Of a stretch of 64,000 nt of DNA, positions 21,887 through 30,992 are shown piece by piece (position 1 is the stretch's first letter; every line of letters starts with the position of its first letter). The DNA is from Psychroserpens damuponensis (lineage in GTDB: Bacteria; Bacteroidota; Bacteroidia; Flavobacteriales; Flavobacteriaceae), in NCBI RefSeq assembly GCF_000826655.1, contig NZ_JXJO01000018.1, forward strand, positions 1 to 64,000. The letters run 5' to 3'. Position numbers and translations under genes: made by a program. The notes under the pieces are model-generated. The model was not told the origin of the DNA. It searched no databases and saw only the letters and a list, made by a program, of their open reading frames with translations.

Positions 21887-22777
21887 TTATTTTTTACTTC
21901 TTGGATGTGCATTTGAGTACACCTTTTTTAATTCTGCTATACTATTGTGTGTATAGATTTGAGTAGCTGCTAGACTTGAATGCCCAAGAAGTTCTTTAAC
22001 AGCATTTAAATTTGCACCTTGATTGAGTAAATGAGTCGCAAATGAGTGCCTCAATATATGCGGACTACGTTTTACTTTACTAGATACCTTACTAAAGTAA
22101 TCATTTATAATTCTGTAAACAAGAGTTTCATAAATTTTAACCCCTTTTTTTGTTAAAAATAAATAAGAATCATCTACAATCACTTCTAACTGATTTCGCT
22201 TAATTAAATACATATTAATTGTTTGAATCACCGAGTCTAATAAAGGAATTAATCGTTCTTTGTTTCTTTTACCCAATATTTTTAATGTTTTACTAGATAT
22301 ATCGATATCTGAAAGTTTAAGTTGAACGAGTTCAATACGCCTAATTCCTGTAGCATAAAACAATTCAACAATCAATCTATTTCTTAGTCCTTCAAAATCT
22401 GTTTCAGAATGAAGCTTCTCTATAACTTGTTGCATTTCTGTTTCTGAAAAAGGCACTTGGATTTTCTTACTCACTTTTAAAGCTTTATGCTTGTTAAGCG
22501 GATTTACAGTAATGACTTTAGCTTTTAAAAGAAATTTATAGTAGGTATTTAGGGATGATGTTTTTCTATTTATAGTTCTATTGGAAATACCACTTTCAAC
22601 TAAACTTACTATCCAATTTCTTATTTGCTGATAATTTACATTGTCAATGGTATTAGTTTCAAATTCTGTTACTATAAAATTCTGAAAGGTTTCTAAATCA
22701 TTCAAATAGGCTTTTAGCGTTAACTTTGAATAGTTTTTCTCTAGCAAGAGATAGTCTGAAAAGGCTTTAAATGACAT
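21887..22777 (-). CDS. xerC: XerC-type tyrosine recombinase
   Basis: This 296-residue site-specific recombinase has an N-terminal SAM-like core-binding domain (1-100) and a catalytic domain. The visible catalytic residues are R146, K170, H240, R243, H266 and nucleophile Y275 (motifs GIRRIEL, PHILRHSFATHLL, LGHSSLAATQIYTH). Size and its location among housekeeping genes beside hpf and rpsU favour chromosome dimer resolution at dif rather than an element integrase. No attachment site or mobile genes are nearby. A TTCCGAAG octamer lies 10 bp before the start codon. Confidence 0.9.
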   Translation of the reverse strand: MSFKAFSDYLLLEKNYSKLTLKAYLNDLETFQNFIVTEFETNTIDNVNYQQIRNWIVSLVESGISNRTINRKTSSLNTYYKFLLKAKVITVNPLNKHKALKVSKKIQVPFSETEMQQVIEKLHSETDFEGLRNRLIVELFYATGIRRIELVQLKLSDIDISSKTLKILGKRNKERLIPLLDSVIQTINMYLIKRNQLEVIVDDSYLFLTKKGVKIYETLVYRIINDYFSKVSSKVKRSPHILRHSFATHLLNQGANLNAVKELLGHSSLAATQIYTHNSIAELKKVYSNAHPRSKK

Positions 22778-22860
22778 GTTTTAGAATTTCCGAAGTAAAT
22801 AATTGTATGTAATTTTAAAAGTACATCTTTTAATTTCCAATTTCGGTAATAAACAAAAAA

Positions 22861-22884
22861 AATCCTGCTCAAATGAACAGGATT
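22861..22884 (-). terminator. rpsU terminator
   Basis: The arms AATCCTG (22861-22867) and CAGGATT (22878-22884) form a stem with a short inner extension. On the minus strand a T-run (complement of the A-run ending at 22860) follows. It ends rpsU before xerC. Confidence 0.75.
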
Positions 22885-22905
22885 TATATGTAAAAAAGGT
22901 AATAA

Positions 22906-23100
22906 TTAAACTACTTCTTGATCTCTTAGACCTTGAACGTATTGCGCTTTTTGTATCTGTGTTCTACGCGCTATAGAAGGTTTTGTAAATTGTTTACGTT
23001 CTTGCAACTGATTTTTAACCGTTGTTTTGACAAACTTTCGTTTGTAACGTTTTAACGCTCTATCTATATTTTCTCCTTCTTTTACTGGAATTATTAACAT
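22906..23100 (-). CDS. rpsU: 30S ribosomal protein bS21
   Basis: This 64-residue basic protein (MLIIPVKEGENIDRALKRYKR...) binds near the 3' end of 16S rRNA. An in-frame upstream ATG at 23181 is rejected, because the family starts at MLIIPVKE. A strong Shine-Dalgarno (AGGAGG, 23115-23110) stands 9 nt before the ATG at 23100. In Flavobacteriia, bS21 helps hide the anti-Shine-Dalgarno of 16S rRNA, and an SD on rpsU itself is known to allow feedback control. The SD here fits that model. Confidence 0.95.
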   Translation of the reverse strand: MLIIPVKEGENIDRALKRYKRKFVKTTVKNQLQERKQFTKPSIARRTQIQKAQYVQGLRDQEVV

Positions 23101-23109
23101 AGTTCTTAA

Positions 23110-23119
23110 CCTCCTCTCT
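23110..23119 (-). promoter_or_regulatory. Strong Shine-Dalgarno of rpsU
   Basis: The minus strand reads AGAGAGGAGG and then TTAAGAACT before the ATG. AGGAGGT is complementary to the core of the 16S 3' end. The other start regions inspected in the window are AT-rich and lack such a site. Confidence 0.85.
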
Positions 23120-23138
23120 TTTAGATTTTTTAAGGCTG

Positions 23139-23168
23139 CAAATATAAAAACTAATTTAAAATGTCCAA
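23139..23168 (-). promoter_or_regulatory. Putative rpsU promoter
   Basis: TTG (23168-23166), a 19-bp spacer and TATATTTG (23146-23139) on the minus strand match the phylum consensus. The start would be near 23133, giving a leader of about 33 nt that carries the Shine-Dalgarno. Confidence 0.65.
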
Positions 23169-23187
23169 GTAAAAAATTCAAAAAAAA

Positions 23188-23766
23188 TTATGATTTGAAA
23201 TTCAATAAATCATCCAATTCATTAAAAGACTTAATGAACTTTTTAGACTTAAATAGTAGAAATCTATTGCCATCAAATTCATGTTGCTCATTACCAACAA
23301 CATCTTTTAAAAATTTATTTAAATATTTTTTTGTCAGATTGGTTCTATAAAATTCTACATCTATACCTATTATTGGTCTATTTATTATATAATCAATTTG
23401 CATTGCTTTGACATCATAATATTCAGCAACAACAAAAAAATCTAATTTATTGTCAAGACACTCCTCTTGAATAAGATTTAATGGTATACATATATCACTT
23501 TTGCAATTTGGTCCCCAAACATAAAGTAAAGAATATTCATTTTCTGGTAAGCATTTTTTTAAACCTTTACCGTTACTAATATAAATTTTGAATGAATCCT
23601 CAGTTTTTCGCATTTGGCAAAAATCTTCAACATCAATATTTTTAACAAATAATTGAGGATTGATTTTATATGATTTATTGTAATAACCATAAAGCCCCTT
23701 AAAATTACCTTTTATCGAGCAAGAGAAAAAAAAAGCACAAATAAATAATATTAGATTAGATTTCAT
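23188..23766 (-). CDS. Putative lipoprotein of unknown function
   Basis: This 192-residue protein has a short lipoprotein signal (MKSNLILFICAFFFSCSIKG, probable lipid Cys16). I do not recognise the family. The central stretch LLYVWGPNCKSDIC, a strand ending in two cysteines (C-x4-C), followed by a helix and FFVVAEYYD, is reminiscent of thioredoxin-like folds but lacks a CxxC site, so that is only a suggestion. It lies 9 bp after the interrupted lipoprotein gene on the same strand. The two probably form an accessory operon upstream of rpsU. Confidence 0.65.
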   Translation of the reverse strand: MKSNLILFICAFFFSCSIKGNFKGLYGYYNKSYKINPQLFVKNIDVEDFCQMRKTEDSFKIYISNGKGLKKCLPENEYSLLYVWGPNCKSDICIPLNLIQEECLDNKLDFFVVAEYYDVKAMQIDYIINRPIIGIDVEFYRTNLTKKYLNKFLKDVVGNEQHEFDGNRFLLFKSKKFIKSFNELDDLLNFKS

Positions 23767-23775
23767 ATCTCCTTA

Positions 23776-24306
23776 CTAAAATCCTTCTGCATTTAAAATA
23801 TAACCACCATCTGATCCAACACTCGGGTTAAATAAATAAATTCCTTTTAGAATTGATGTTTTAGATTTTACAATATCCTCATCAACATACAGAGTATCAC
23901 CGTTAATTATCGCATCATTCTGCTCTGAAATTGCGGGATTAAGTTCAATTGTAAATGTACCTGTATTAGTTGAAGCATCAATAGAAAACGTCCCATACCT
24001 ACCACTTAAATCTTCTTCATCATCATCACAATCTACGACATCACCCGAAGAAGTATCGATACAACAAAACCAACAATCCTCATAATTACACAACCCCCAA
24101 CTCTTACAGTCTTTGCTTGCCCTTCCCCATTCATCCCAAGTAGCATGATGTATTACAAATTTTATTTTACTAAGTGGATTCAACTCATCTTTAATTTCAG
24201 AATTTTGTGCTTCTTTGTAAATAACATCTGTATCATTTTCTCAAGAAAAGCTTAAGGCAAATATTAGTACTAAAATAATTTTTGATAATTGTTTAATTGT
24301 TTTCAT
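23776..24306 (-). pseudogene. Lipoprotein gene interrupted by TGA at the lipobox cysteine
   Basis: From the ATG at 24306 the frame reads a good signal peptide (MKTIKQLSKIILVLIFALSFS). It then meets TGA (24243-24241) exactly where the lipid-modified Cys is expected, and continues in frame for 154 more codons (ENDTDVIYKEAQ...) to a stop at 23776. A Cys codon (TGT or TGC) differs from TGA by one base. The mature part is Cys-rich (SWGLCNYEDCWFCC) and acidic; family unknown. A TTG at 24183 could start a shorter leaderless product, but the promoter at 24334-24341 fits the 24306 start. Point mutation or sequencing error is more likely than recoding. Confidence 0.7.
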
Positions 24307-24333
24307 TTGAATACAGTTAAACTAATATTATAA

Positions 24334-24360
24334 CAAATATATAGATAATTTTCTATACAA
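24334..24360 (-). promoter_or_regulatory. Putative promoter of the interrupted lipoprotein gene
   Basis: TATATTTG on the minus strand (24341-24334), with a TTG at 24360-24358 (16-bp spacer), predicts a leader of about 22 nt before the ATG at 24306. Confidence 0.5.
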
Positions 24361-24427
24361 TAAAATTATGCAAATCAATTGAATTATTTCCTCATTAAAT
24401 TAATAGGAAATCTATAGTCAATTTAAA

Positions 24428-25855
24428 CTAATCTTTAAACAAAGACGCTCTTTGAGTCAAATCCTGAATCAGTTTTTCATCTTCTTCGCTTTCTAAAAGT
24501 ACATTGTAGTTTTTCCAGAATGCCTTATTATATGGTTTTGGTGAGAAGATGTCCATATCCCATGCGCTATCGAGTTTCATTTTAATGATCTCTTTATCTA
24601 ATATAATTTCAGAAAATAGAATTTCTTGAACTGTATAATAATAGCGTTCTTCTTTATTATAACGTTCCTTTTCTTCATCACTAACTTTTTGATTTGTTTT
24701 AAAACCAACATTGACGAGCTTTGGTGTTTCATAATAAATATAATTAGGATACATTTTATCTTGATACTCCATATACGTCATGACCAATTTGTGATTGATT
24801 TGCGTGTCAAACAAACGCTTACTTCTAACTTTTTGAGCTGGAGATGCTGCTACAAGCTCATACTCAATTTTCTTAATTGCATAATTATCATAGTAAATAT
24901 ACATCCACCCTTGTGCATTATAACCTGCATTAAAAATACCTTTAGTTTCTAGGTCTACAAAATTTGTACTTTCTGAAATTTTAATTTTATAGATCTTTCT
25001 ATCGTTATCTACCAAGATTGTATCTAAATCAAAATGGTGCTTTTCTAAAACATCTTCTCCAAAAAGAGCTTTGGTATCACTAGAATTTCTTAGCAAATTT
25101 AATTTGCCTTGAAATATATTTTGAAGTCCGTTGACTCTAGTATCATTCCATTTTATTGCTTTTTCTAATTGTGCAGTTGATAAATCTCGACGTTTTACAT
25201 CTTTGACTTTTAGTCTGCTTCGTTTCGCATTTTGGTTATTATAAGCCACATAATTAAAAATACTATCTACATCTCTAAGGTCATAACTTTTTCTAACTTG
25301 ATCGACATTGATTTTTAAATAGTCGCTAGAATTGGCTGCAAACCCAGAATCATAAACTGTGATTGCACTTTCAATTAGCCATTTGAATTCGACTTTATTT
25401 CGTTCTTTATGTCTCAAAAAACCTTTTTGAATGTAGGCCGAATCAGGCATGTTTACAGCTAACTTCTCCATAGCTTTTAGTACTATGTCGTTTCCTGTCT
25501 TGGGACGTGTTTCTGCAATGAGAACAATCTCATCAAGTGACGCAACATCTTCTTCGAGGTATATTTCAAAGCTACTATCAAATTCATCAACTGGAATCTT
25601 GTAACTTTTATAACCAATAGATGATATCACTAGAGTATCTTTTACATTTTCCTTCGGAACTTGAAGTGCAAACTTACCATCTGAGTTACTAACCGTACCA
25701 ATTGTTGTATTTTTAATATATATGCTTGCACTTTCTATAGGTGTAAGCATCGAAAAGTCAAGAATTTTATTCTTGACTTCCGTTTGCGCAGATAAACTGA
25801 ATGCAAGAAGCATAACAGCTATTGCTAGAAAATTTTGAATCTGTTTGTTTACCAT
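24428..25855 (-). CDS. CarboxypepD_reg-like domain outer-membrane-associated protein
   Basis: This 475-residue protein starts with a signal peptide (cleavage near LSAQ, residue 24). A CarboxypepD_reg-like beta-sandwich follows (about 27-105, IESASIYIKNTTIGTVSNSDG and SIGYKSYKIP). The rest is a long region of unknown function with many Tyr-rich strands (KEERYYYTVQEILF near the end). The domain usually heads TonB-dependent receptors and related envelope proteins, but no plug or beta-barrel is evident, so this is probably periplasmic or outer-membrane bound. It stands 78 bp after the acyl-CoA dehydrogenase gene on the same strand. The role is unknown. Confidence 0.7.
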   Translation of the reverse strand: MVNKQIQNFLAIAVMLLAFSLSAQTEVKNKILDFSMLTPIESASIYIKNTTIGTVSNSDGKFALQVPKENVKDTLVISSIGYKSYKIPVDEFDSSFEIYLEEDVASLDEIVLIAETRPKTGNDIVLKAMEKLAVNMPDSAYIQKGFLRHKERNKVEFKWLIESAITVYDSGFAANSSDYLKINVDQVRKSYDLRDVDSIFNYVAYNNQNAKRSRLKVKDVKRRDLSTAQLEKAIKWNDTRVNGLQNIFQGKLNLLRNSSDTKALFGEDVLEKHHFDLDTILVDNDRKIYKIKISESTNFVDLETKGIFNAGYNAQGWMYIYYDNYAIKKIEYELVAASPAQKVRSKRLFDTQINHKLVMTYMEYQDKMYPNYIYYETPKLVNVGFKTNQKVSDEEKERYNKEERYYYTVQEILFSEIILDKEIIKMKLDSAWDMDIFSPKPYNKAFWKNYNVLLESEEDEKLIQDLTQRASLFKD

Positions 25856-25933
25856 ACTACGTGTTCTTTAAAATGCGAGGGAACAGTTTGGTTCATCTAT
25901 TGGATACTCCGATATCGCTCGGCAAAAGAAAAA

Positions 25934-27100
25934 TTAAGTTGCTGGTTTATAATCTTTATTATCAATTACCATTTTAGCAATTATTTCTCTTAGAATCTCG
26001 GATGTACCTCCTCCAATTGGTCCCAGTCTACTATCACGCAATAACCTTGCCATTGGATATTCTTCCATATAACCATAGCCTCCTAAAAATTGAAGACATT
26101 GGTAAATTACTTCATCTGCCATTTTGGTAGAACGTAATTTTGAAATGGTAGCTTCTTTTACCACATATTCACCATTATTAAGACGCTCTGCTACAGAGTA
26201 GTTAAACTCTTTACACATAATCATATCGGCATAAGCATCTGCAAAGGCATGTCTTAAGGCTTGAAATTTATCAATAGATTTACCAAATGCTTGACGTTCA
26301 TTCATGTATTTTTGCGCATACTCCAAGGCATATTCTGCTCGAGCATGAGCGTTAATACCCATAATTAAACGCTCTAAAGCAAAGTGTTGCATGATATATG
26401 GAAATCCCTTATTCTCTTCTCCCATTAGGTTAGTTGCAGGAATTACCACATTATCAAATGCGATCTCACCTGTATCTGAGGCTCTCCAACCTAATTTATC
26501 AAGTTTTGTTGCTGAAATACCAGGCGTATCCCGATCCATTATAAAAATACTAATCCCCTTATTACCCAACTCAGGATTTGTTTTTGCACAAACCACTAAA
26601 TAGTCACTATATAAACCATTTGTAATAAATGTTTTTGACCCATTAATAACATAGGTATCTCCTTGTTTAACGGCCGTTGTTCTCATACCTGCGACATCAG
26701 ATCCACCAAAGGGTTCTGTAATACAAAGGCATCCTATCTTTTCTCCAGTAATACTTGCTGTTAAATACTTTTCTTTAATATCATGATCACCTTCTTTATT
26801 AACGTGAGTCATTGCCAAATAAGCATGAGCCCAAATTGCAGCTGCAAATCCACCTGAGTTAATTTTTTGTAATTCTTCAAGTAAAATTACGGTATAAAAG
26901 AGATCGAGATCTAATCCTCCATATGTTTCAGGGTAGGCCAAACCAAAGAAACCCATTTCTCCAAATTTCTCCCAAATAAAACGTTCTATGTGACCTGTTT
27001 CCTCCCACTTTTCTATATGTGGGACAACTTCTTTTTGTAAGAAATCTTTTAAACTTTGTCTAAATAATTCGTGTTCTTCTGTGAAGTATCTATTGCTCAT
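25934..27100 (-). CDS. Acyl-CoA dehydrogenase
   Basis: This 388-residue FAD enzyme oxidises acyl-CoA to the 2,3-enoyl form. The FAD/substrate signature CLCITEPFGGSDVAGM lies near 124-139, and the C-terminal FLGGYGYMEEYPMARL and GGGTSEI motifs are present. The short-chain-type catalytic Glu before GT is Gly here. Instead the isovaleryl/long-chain-type position holds a Glu (ALERLIMG, E243). It therefore probably belongs to the isovaleryl- or long-chain-like subgroup; substrate not provable. It follows the HhH protein by 20 bp. Confidence 0.88.
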   Translation of the reverse strand: MSNRYFTEEHELFRQSLKDFLQKEVVPHIEKWEETGHIERFIWEKFGEMGFFGLAYPETYGGLDLDLFYTVILLEELQKINSGGFAAAIWAHAYLAMTHVNKEGDHDIKEKYLTASITGEKIGCLCITEPFGGSDVAGMRTTAVKQGDTYVINGSKTFITNGLYSDYLVVCAKTNPELGNKGISIFIMDRDTPGISATKLDKLGWRASDTGEIAFDNVVIPATNLMGEENKGFPYIMQHFALERLIMGINAHARAEYALEYAQKYMNERQAFGKSIDKFQALRHAFADAYADMIMCKEFNYSVAERLNNGEYVVKEATISKLRSTKMADEVIYQCLQFLGGYGYMEEYPMARLLRDSRLGPIGGGTSEILREIIAKMVIDNKDYKPAT

Positions 27101-27120
27101 AAAGTGCTATTTTTTTATCT

Positions 27121-27999
27121 TTAATCGATAGACAAATATAACTTAATTATCTCACTTTTTTTGGTTGGGAAACCTTTTACTTTTGACAGTTCATCTAAAG
27201 ACTTAAACCCTTCTCTAAGTGTTCTTTGTTCGATAATATTATGTGCAATCTCGTAATCTATATATTTAATTGTTACTAATTGATCAATTGTAGCATCATT
27301 GATATTAATTTTTGTGATGGGTTTAGACGATTTTACCGTAAAATCATTTAAGACGCGTTCTAAAACTTCTGGTGATAATCCATACACTTCTTGAAGTTGC
27401 ACATCTGCAATAAAATCGCCATATTTTGTTCTATATGCTACGATACGCTCTGATAATTTTTCTCCTATACCATAAACGCGTTTTAATTGCGCAGTTGTGG
27501 CTGTATTTAGATCTTGCTTTTGAGCAAACGTTTTTGGTTTTAAATTATTAGAATAGTTGTTTGTATAATTAGTTTTTGGCTTTGGGTTAGTCACCCATTC
27601 AGGAAATTTAAAATATGGTGATATTTCATCTAAAAGAGAATCTGATACTTTAGTAACCTTTTGAAAGTCTTTTGCACTATTCACCCATTTTTTTGTTTCT
27701 CTAAAGGCGTGAAGCCTATCTATTTCAGCATTTGACATTCCTAAGGTATAGCCTTTAAAATCTGTAATATAATTTGGATTGAATGGAAAAATTACGGGTT
27801 TTGAAGCTTCTAGTTTTGCTATTCTTAAAGAATCTACTTCTGCCTGAAACAAAGCGATTTCTTTTGTATTATCACCAAACTCTTCCGAAGAAAAATCAAT
27901 TAAATAATACGCGCTTTGCATACTAAATATTAAAATTAACAATAAAAAAATCCCACTTCTCTGATGTTTTGTAAACGAAAAGTGGGATAAGAATTTCAT
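27121..27999 (-). CDS. Helix-hairpin-helix (ComEA-like) membrane-anchored protein
   Basis: This 292-residue protein has one N-terminal transmembrane segment (about 14-34, SGIFLLLILIFSMQSAYYLI). It also has ComEA-type helix-hairpin-helix units (AQLKRVYGIGEKLSERIVAYR near 170-190, and a second near 245-280). Such proteins bind double-stranded DNA without sequence preference. A role in DNA uptake is possible but unproven. It lies 9 bp after the symporter gene and 20 bp before the acyl-CoA dehydrogenase, so the three are likely co-transcribed. Confidence 0.8.
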   Translation of the reverse strand: MKFLSHFSFTKHQRSGIFLLLILIFSMQSAYYLIDFSSEEFGDNTKEIALFQAEVDSLRIAKLEASKPVIFPFNPNYITDFKGYTLGMSNAEIDRLHAFRETKKWVNSAKDFQKVTKVSDSLLDEISPYFKFPEWVTNPKPKTNYTNNYSNNLKPKTFAQKQDLNTATTAQLKRVYGIGEKLSERIVAYRTKYGDFIADVQLQEVYGLSPEVLERVLNDFTVKSSKPITKININDATIDQLVTIKYIDYEIAHNIIEQRTLREGFKSLDELSKVKGFPTKKSEIIKLYLSID

Positions 28000-28008
28000 A
28001 TTTATTTA

Positions 28009-29595
28009 TTAAGAATTATTGTCTCTAATCGCAGCCATATATCGATTTAATTCCTGTTTAACTTTTGGTGCAAGTAGGATTAAACCAACCATATTAGGCA
28101 CCATCATCGCAAAAACCATCGCATCAGAGAATCCTATTACAGACCCTAAACTTGCTGCTGCTCCAATAACTACAAACACACAAAAAATTACTTTATAAGT
28201 ATATTCTGCCTTTTTTGACCTTCCAAATAGATAGGTCCATCCTTGAAAACCGTAGTAAGACCATGATATCATAGAACTAAAAGCAAATAGCACTACTGCC
28301 ACTGTTAATACATATGGGAACCATGATATTGATGATTCAAACGCGCTAGAGGTTAATAAAATTGCTTGAGCGTCGTTTGCTGGCGGATTTAAAGGATCTA
28401 CAAAACCAGTTATGATTAATACTAAAGCGGTCATTGTACATACAACTACTGTATCAATAAAAGGCTCTAATAAAGCTACCATACCTTCACTTGCTGCATA
28501 TTTTGTTTTTACTGCTGAATGCGCAATTGATGCCGAACCAATACCTGCTTCATTTGAAAATGCAGCACGTCTAAATCCTTGAATTAATACTCCAATAGCA
28601 CCACCTGCTATTCCTTCGGGACTAAAAGCTCCATTCCAAATAGCTGCAAATGCACCACCAATCATATCAAATTTAGCAAAAATCACAAATAGAGATGCTG
28701 CCACATAGATGACTACCATAAATGGTACAATTTTGTCTGTTACTTTGGCTATTTTTTTGATACCTCCAATAATTACAATACCTACTAATATTGCCATTAC
28801 TAATCCGAATGCCCAACCATATCCATTAAGAAAAGAAGCTTCTCCTCCAGTAATATTTTGAACTAATTGAAAAGCTTGATTAACCTGAAACATATTACCT
28901 CCTCCAAATGAGCCTCCTATGACAAAAATGGCAAATAATGCTGCTAATACTTTACCTAAAACTCCAAGACCTTTTTCTTTAAGACCTTTGGTTAGGTAAT
29001 ACATTGGTCCTCCATAAACGGTACCGTCTTCTGCAATATCTCTATATTTTACACCAAGTGTACATTCTACAAATTTAGATGCCATACCAAGAAAACCCGC
29101 AATAATCATCCAAAATGTAGCTCCTGCTCCACCAACTGAAACAGCAATTGCAACTCCTGCAATGTTACCTAAACCTACTGTTGCAGATAATGCAGCAGTT
29201 AACGCTTGAAAGTGTGATACTTCTCCTTCGTGATTTTCTATAGCAATAGTTTCTATATTGTCACCGCCTGGCGTTGAATCTCCTGCACCAACTAAAGATT
29301 CGTGGTGATCTAATTCATCATATTTTCCTCTTACAATATTAACAGAAGTAAAAAAGCCTCTAAAATTAATAAAGTTAAAATAAATTGTAAAATACATGGC
29401 TCCAATAATTAAAGGAAACAAAACCCAATACACACTCACTGTATCTGTAAACGGAATTTGATAGAAAATGAACTTTACAAACCAACCTGTAGCATCACCA
29501 AATTTTTCATCGATTACCTCATCGATACCTTTGTCTTGCGCAAAAGTTAATAATGGTAAGATGACAGCAAAAATTGAAAGAAGATGTTTCTTCAT
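28009..29595 (-). CDS. Alanine/glycine:cation symporter family transporter
   Basis: This 528-residue inner-membrane protein of the AGCS family imports alanine or glycine with Na+ or H+. It has about ten to eleven hydrophobic helices, with family motifs [17 protein letters not shown] and [20 protein letters not shown]. The N-terminus ([20 protein letters not shown]) looks like a cleavable signal, as in other Bacteroidota members of the family. It is the first gene of the probable symporter-HhH-dehydrogenase operon. Confidence 0.92.
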   Translation of the reverse strand: MKKHLLSIFAVILPLLTFAQDKGIDEVIDEKFGDATGWFVKFIFYQIPFTDTVSVYWVLFPLIIGAMYFTIYFNFINFRGFFTSVNIVRGKYDELDHHESLVGAGDSTPGGDNIETIAIENHEGEVSHFQALTAALSATVGLGNIAGVAIAVSVGGAGATFWMIIAGFLGMASKFVECTLGVKYRDIAEDGTVYGGPMYYLTKGLKEKGLGVLGKVLAALFAIFVIGGSFGGGNMFQVNQAFQLVQNITGGEASFLNGYGWAFGLVMAILVGIVIIGGIKKIAKVTDKIVPFMVVIYVAASLFVIFAKFDMIGGAFAAIWNGAFSPEGIAGGAIGVLIQGFRRAAFSNEAGIGSASIAHSAVKTKYAASEGMVALLEPFIDTVVVCTMTALVLIITGFVDPLNPPANDAQAILLTSSAFESSISWFPYVLTVAVVLFAFSSMISWSYYGFQGWTYLFGRSKKAEYTYKVIFCVFVVIGAAASLGSVIGFSDAMVFAMMVPNMVGLILLAPKVKQELNRYMAAIRDNNS

Positions 29596-29688
29596 TGTGA
29601 ATATTTTAATTAGTTAGTTATATTGAAAGTGACAAGATGCTAAAAAAATTCGACTTTTTAAAGTATCAGCCATTAAAAGAAAATCTAT

Positions 29689-30708
29689 TTAGCTGATATC
29701 GTATAGCGAATTTAACTTCTGAATTTGCTCTGGTCTACCCAAAACAATAATTTTAGAATTAGCTGCTAATTTTAAATCTGCCTCTGGATTAACAAGATAT
29801 TCACCATCTACATCTTTATAGCCAATAACATTGCATCCTGTTTTTTTCCGAAGGTCTAAATCTCTAATCGTTTTTGTTGCAGAAGAATCATACAACTTCT
29901 CAATTGGGATTTCTTCAATATTGACATTGACCTTCCCAACAATTGATAAATTATCAATAAACTCAATTAAACCAGGCACTACTACTAAAGATGCCATATG
30001 ATCTCCTCCAATTCTATCTGGTAAAATCACATTATTAGCTCCTGCTAATTTTAATTTTTGGTATGACGTTTCTTGAGAAGCGCGACTTATAATATTAAGT
30101 TTATCATTTATTTGTCTAGCAGAAAGCACTACAAATAAATTATCGGCATCATTTGGTAAAGCCGAAATGAGCGTACTTGCGCGTTCAATACCTGCTTGTT
30201 GCAAAATATCATCCTCATTAGCATTACCTAAAACAAAAGGCACCAAATCGCTTTGAGATTTTTCTAAATGCTCTTTATCTTTCTCAATGACTACAAACGA
30301 CTTATTGTAAGCTAACAGTTTTTGTGCGGCTTGTTTTCCGTTTCGTCCATAACCACAAATGATAATATGATCTTTAAAACCGTCAATTTTCTTTTGCATC
30401 TTTCGTTGTTTTAGTTCTTCAAAATTGTTTTTACTTAAAATATATTCTGTAATTACTGTAATAGCATAACCTAAAATAATTACACTTGCTAAAATTAAAA
30501 TTACGGTAAATATTTTGGCACTATCATCTAAAGGTTGCACTTCACCAAAACCAACTGTAGTAATGGTAATTACAGTCATATAAATTGCATCAACCCACGT
30601 GTAATTAGACATGATTTTAAACCCTAAAACACCAACAAGTAATACTAATACCAACAGAAAAACTGCGGTATAAATTTTAACTCTAAAAAATCTTATTAAT
30701 GGATTCAT
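29689..30708 (-). CDS. Potassium channel with TrkA-N regulatory domain
   Basis: This 339-residue protein has two membrane helices (about 12-31 and 62-90) with the K+ selectivity filter TVGFG (51-55) between them. An RCK/TrkA-N Rossmann domain follows (IICGYGRNGKQ, glycines 119, 121, 124) and then a TrkA-C domain at the end (GRPEQIQKL). It forms a ligand-gated K+ channel in the inner membrane; the ligand (nucleotide or ion) cannot be read. It starts 3 bp after the PspC gene and is clearly co-transcribed with it. Confidence 0.92.
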   Translation of the reverse strand: MNPLIRFFRVKIYTAVFLLVLVLLVGVLGFKIMSNYTWVDAIYMTVITITTVGFGEVQPLDDSAKIFTVILILASVIILGYAITVITEYILSKNNFEELKQRKMQKKIDGFKDHIIICGYGRNGKQAAQKLLAYNKSFVVIEKDKEHLEKSQSDLVPFVLGNANEDDILQQAGIERASTLISALPNDADNLFVVLSARQINDKLNIISRASQETSYQKLKLAGANNVILPDRIGGDHMASLVVVPGLIEFIDNLSIVGKVNVNIEEIPIEKLYDSSATKTIRDLDLRKKTGCNVIGYKDVDGEYLVNPEADLKLAANSKIIVLGRPEQIQKLNSLYDIS

Positions 30709-30711
30709 AAA

Positions 30712-30939
30712 TTACAAATCAAATACCGAAGAGCGTTTTGTATAAACAATATCTTTTATTTTAATCCAGAAAGCGAAAAACAAATACAATGCAAATCCAA
30801 AACCTAATGTAGCAAAGGTAAGATACATAAATGAGGTTCTTACAATTTTTGCTCTAATCCCAATACGATCTGCAATACGCTGACATACGTAAAACCCACG
30901 TTTTTGAAAATAGTATAGCATTTGGTAAAATCTATTCAT
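30712..30939 (-). CDS. PspC domain protein
   Basis: This 75-residue protein has the PspC fold: an amphipathic N-terminal part (GFYVCQRIADRIGIRAKIVRT) and one transmembrane helix (about 37-58, MYLTFATLGFGFALYLFFAFW). PspC proteins respond to membrane stress in other bacteria; here it has no PspA/B partners. It sits between DUF2851 and the K+ channel genes on the same strand, 53 bp and 3 bp away. Confidence 0.82.
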   Translation of the reverse strand: MNRFYQMLYYFQKRGFYVCQRIADRIGIRAKIVRTSFMYLTFATLGFGFALYLFFAFWIKIKDIVYTKRSSVFDL

Positions 30940-30992
30940 ACTGCAATTTAAAATTTATTTCTTTTTTTTTAGCTATCTAATGCTATAAACTT

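Noticed and set aside
21887-22777. XerC-like recombinase as the integrase of a mobile element
   Set aside because: It sits among housekeeping genes (hpf, rpsU, tRNAs) with normal Xer length, and no attachment repeats or cargo genes are nearby.
23101-23181. Longer rpsU start at 23181
   Set aside because: It would add 27 hydrophobic residues absent from bS21 and place the Shine-Dalgarno and promoter inside the gene.
24241-24243. TGA read as selenocysteine
   Set aside because: The position is a lipobox Cys that needs lipid attachment. No selenium genes or SECIS-like hairpin was seen, and a one-base mutation is simpler.
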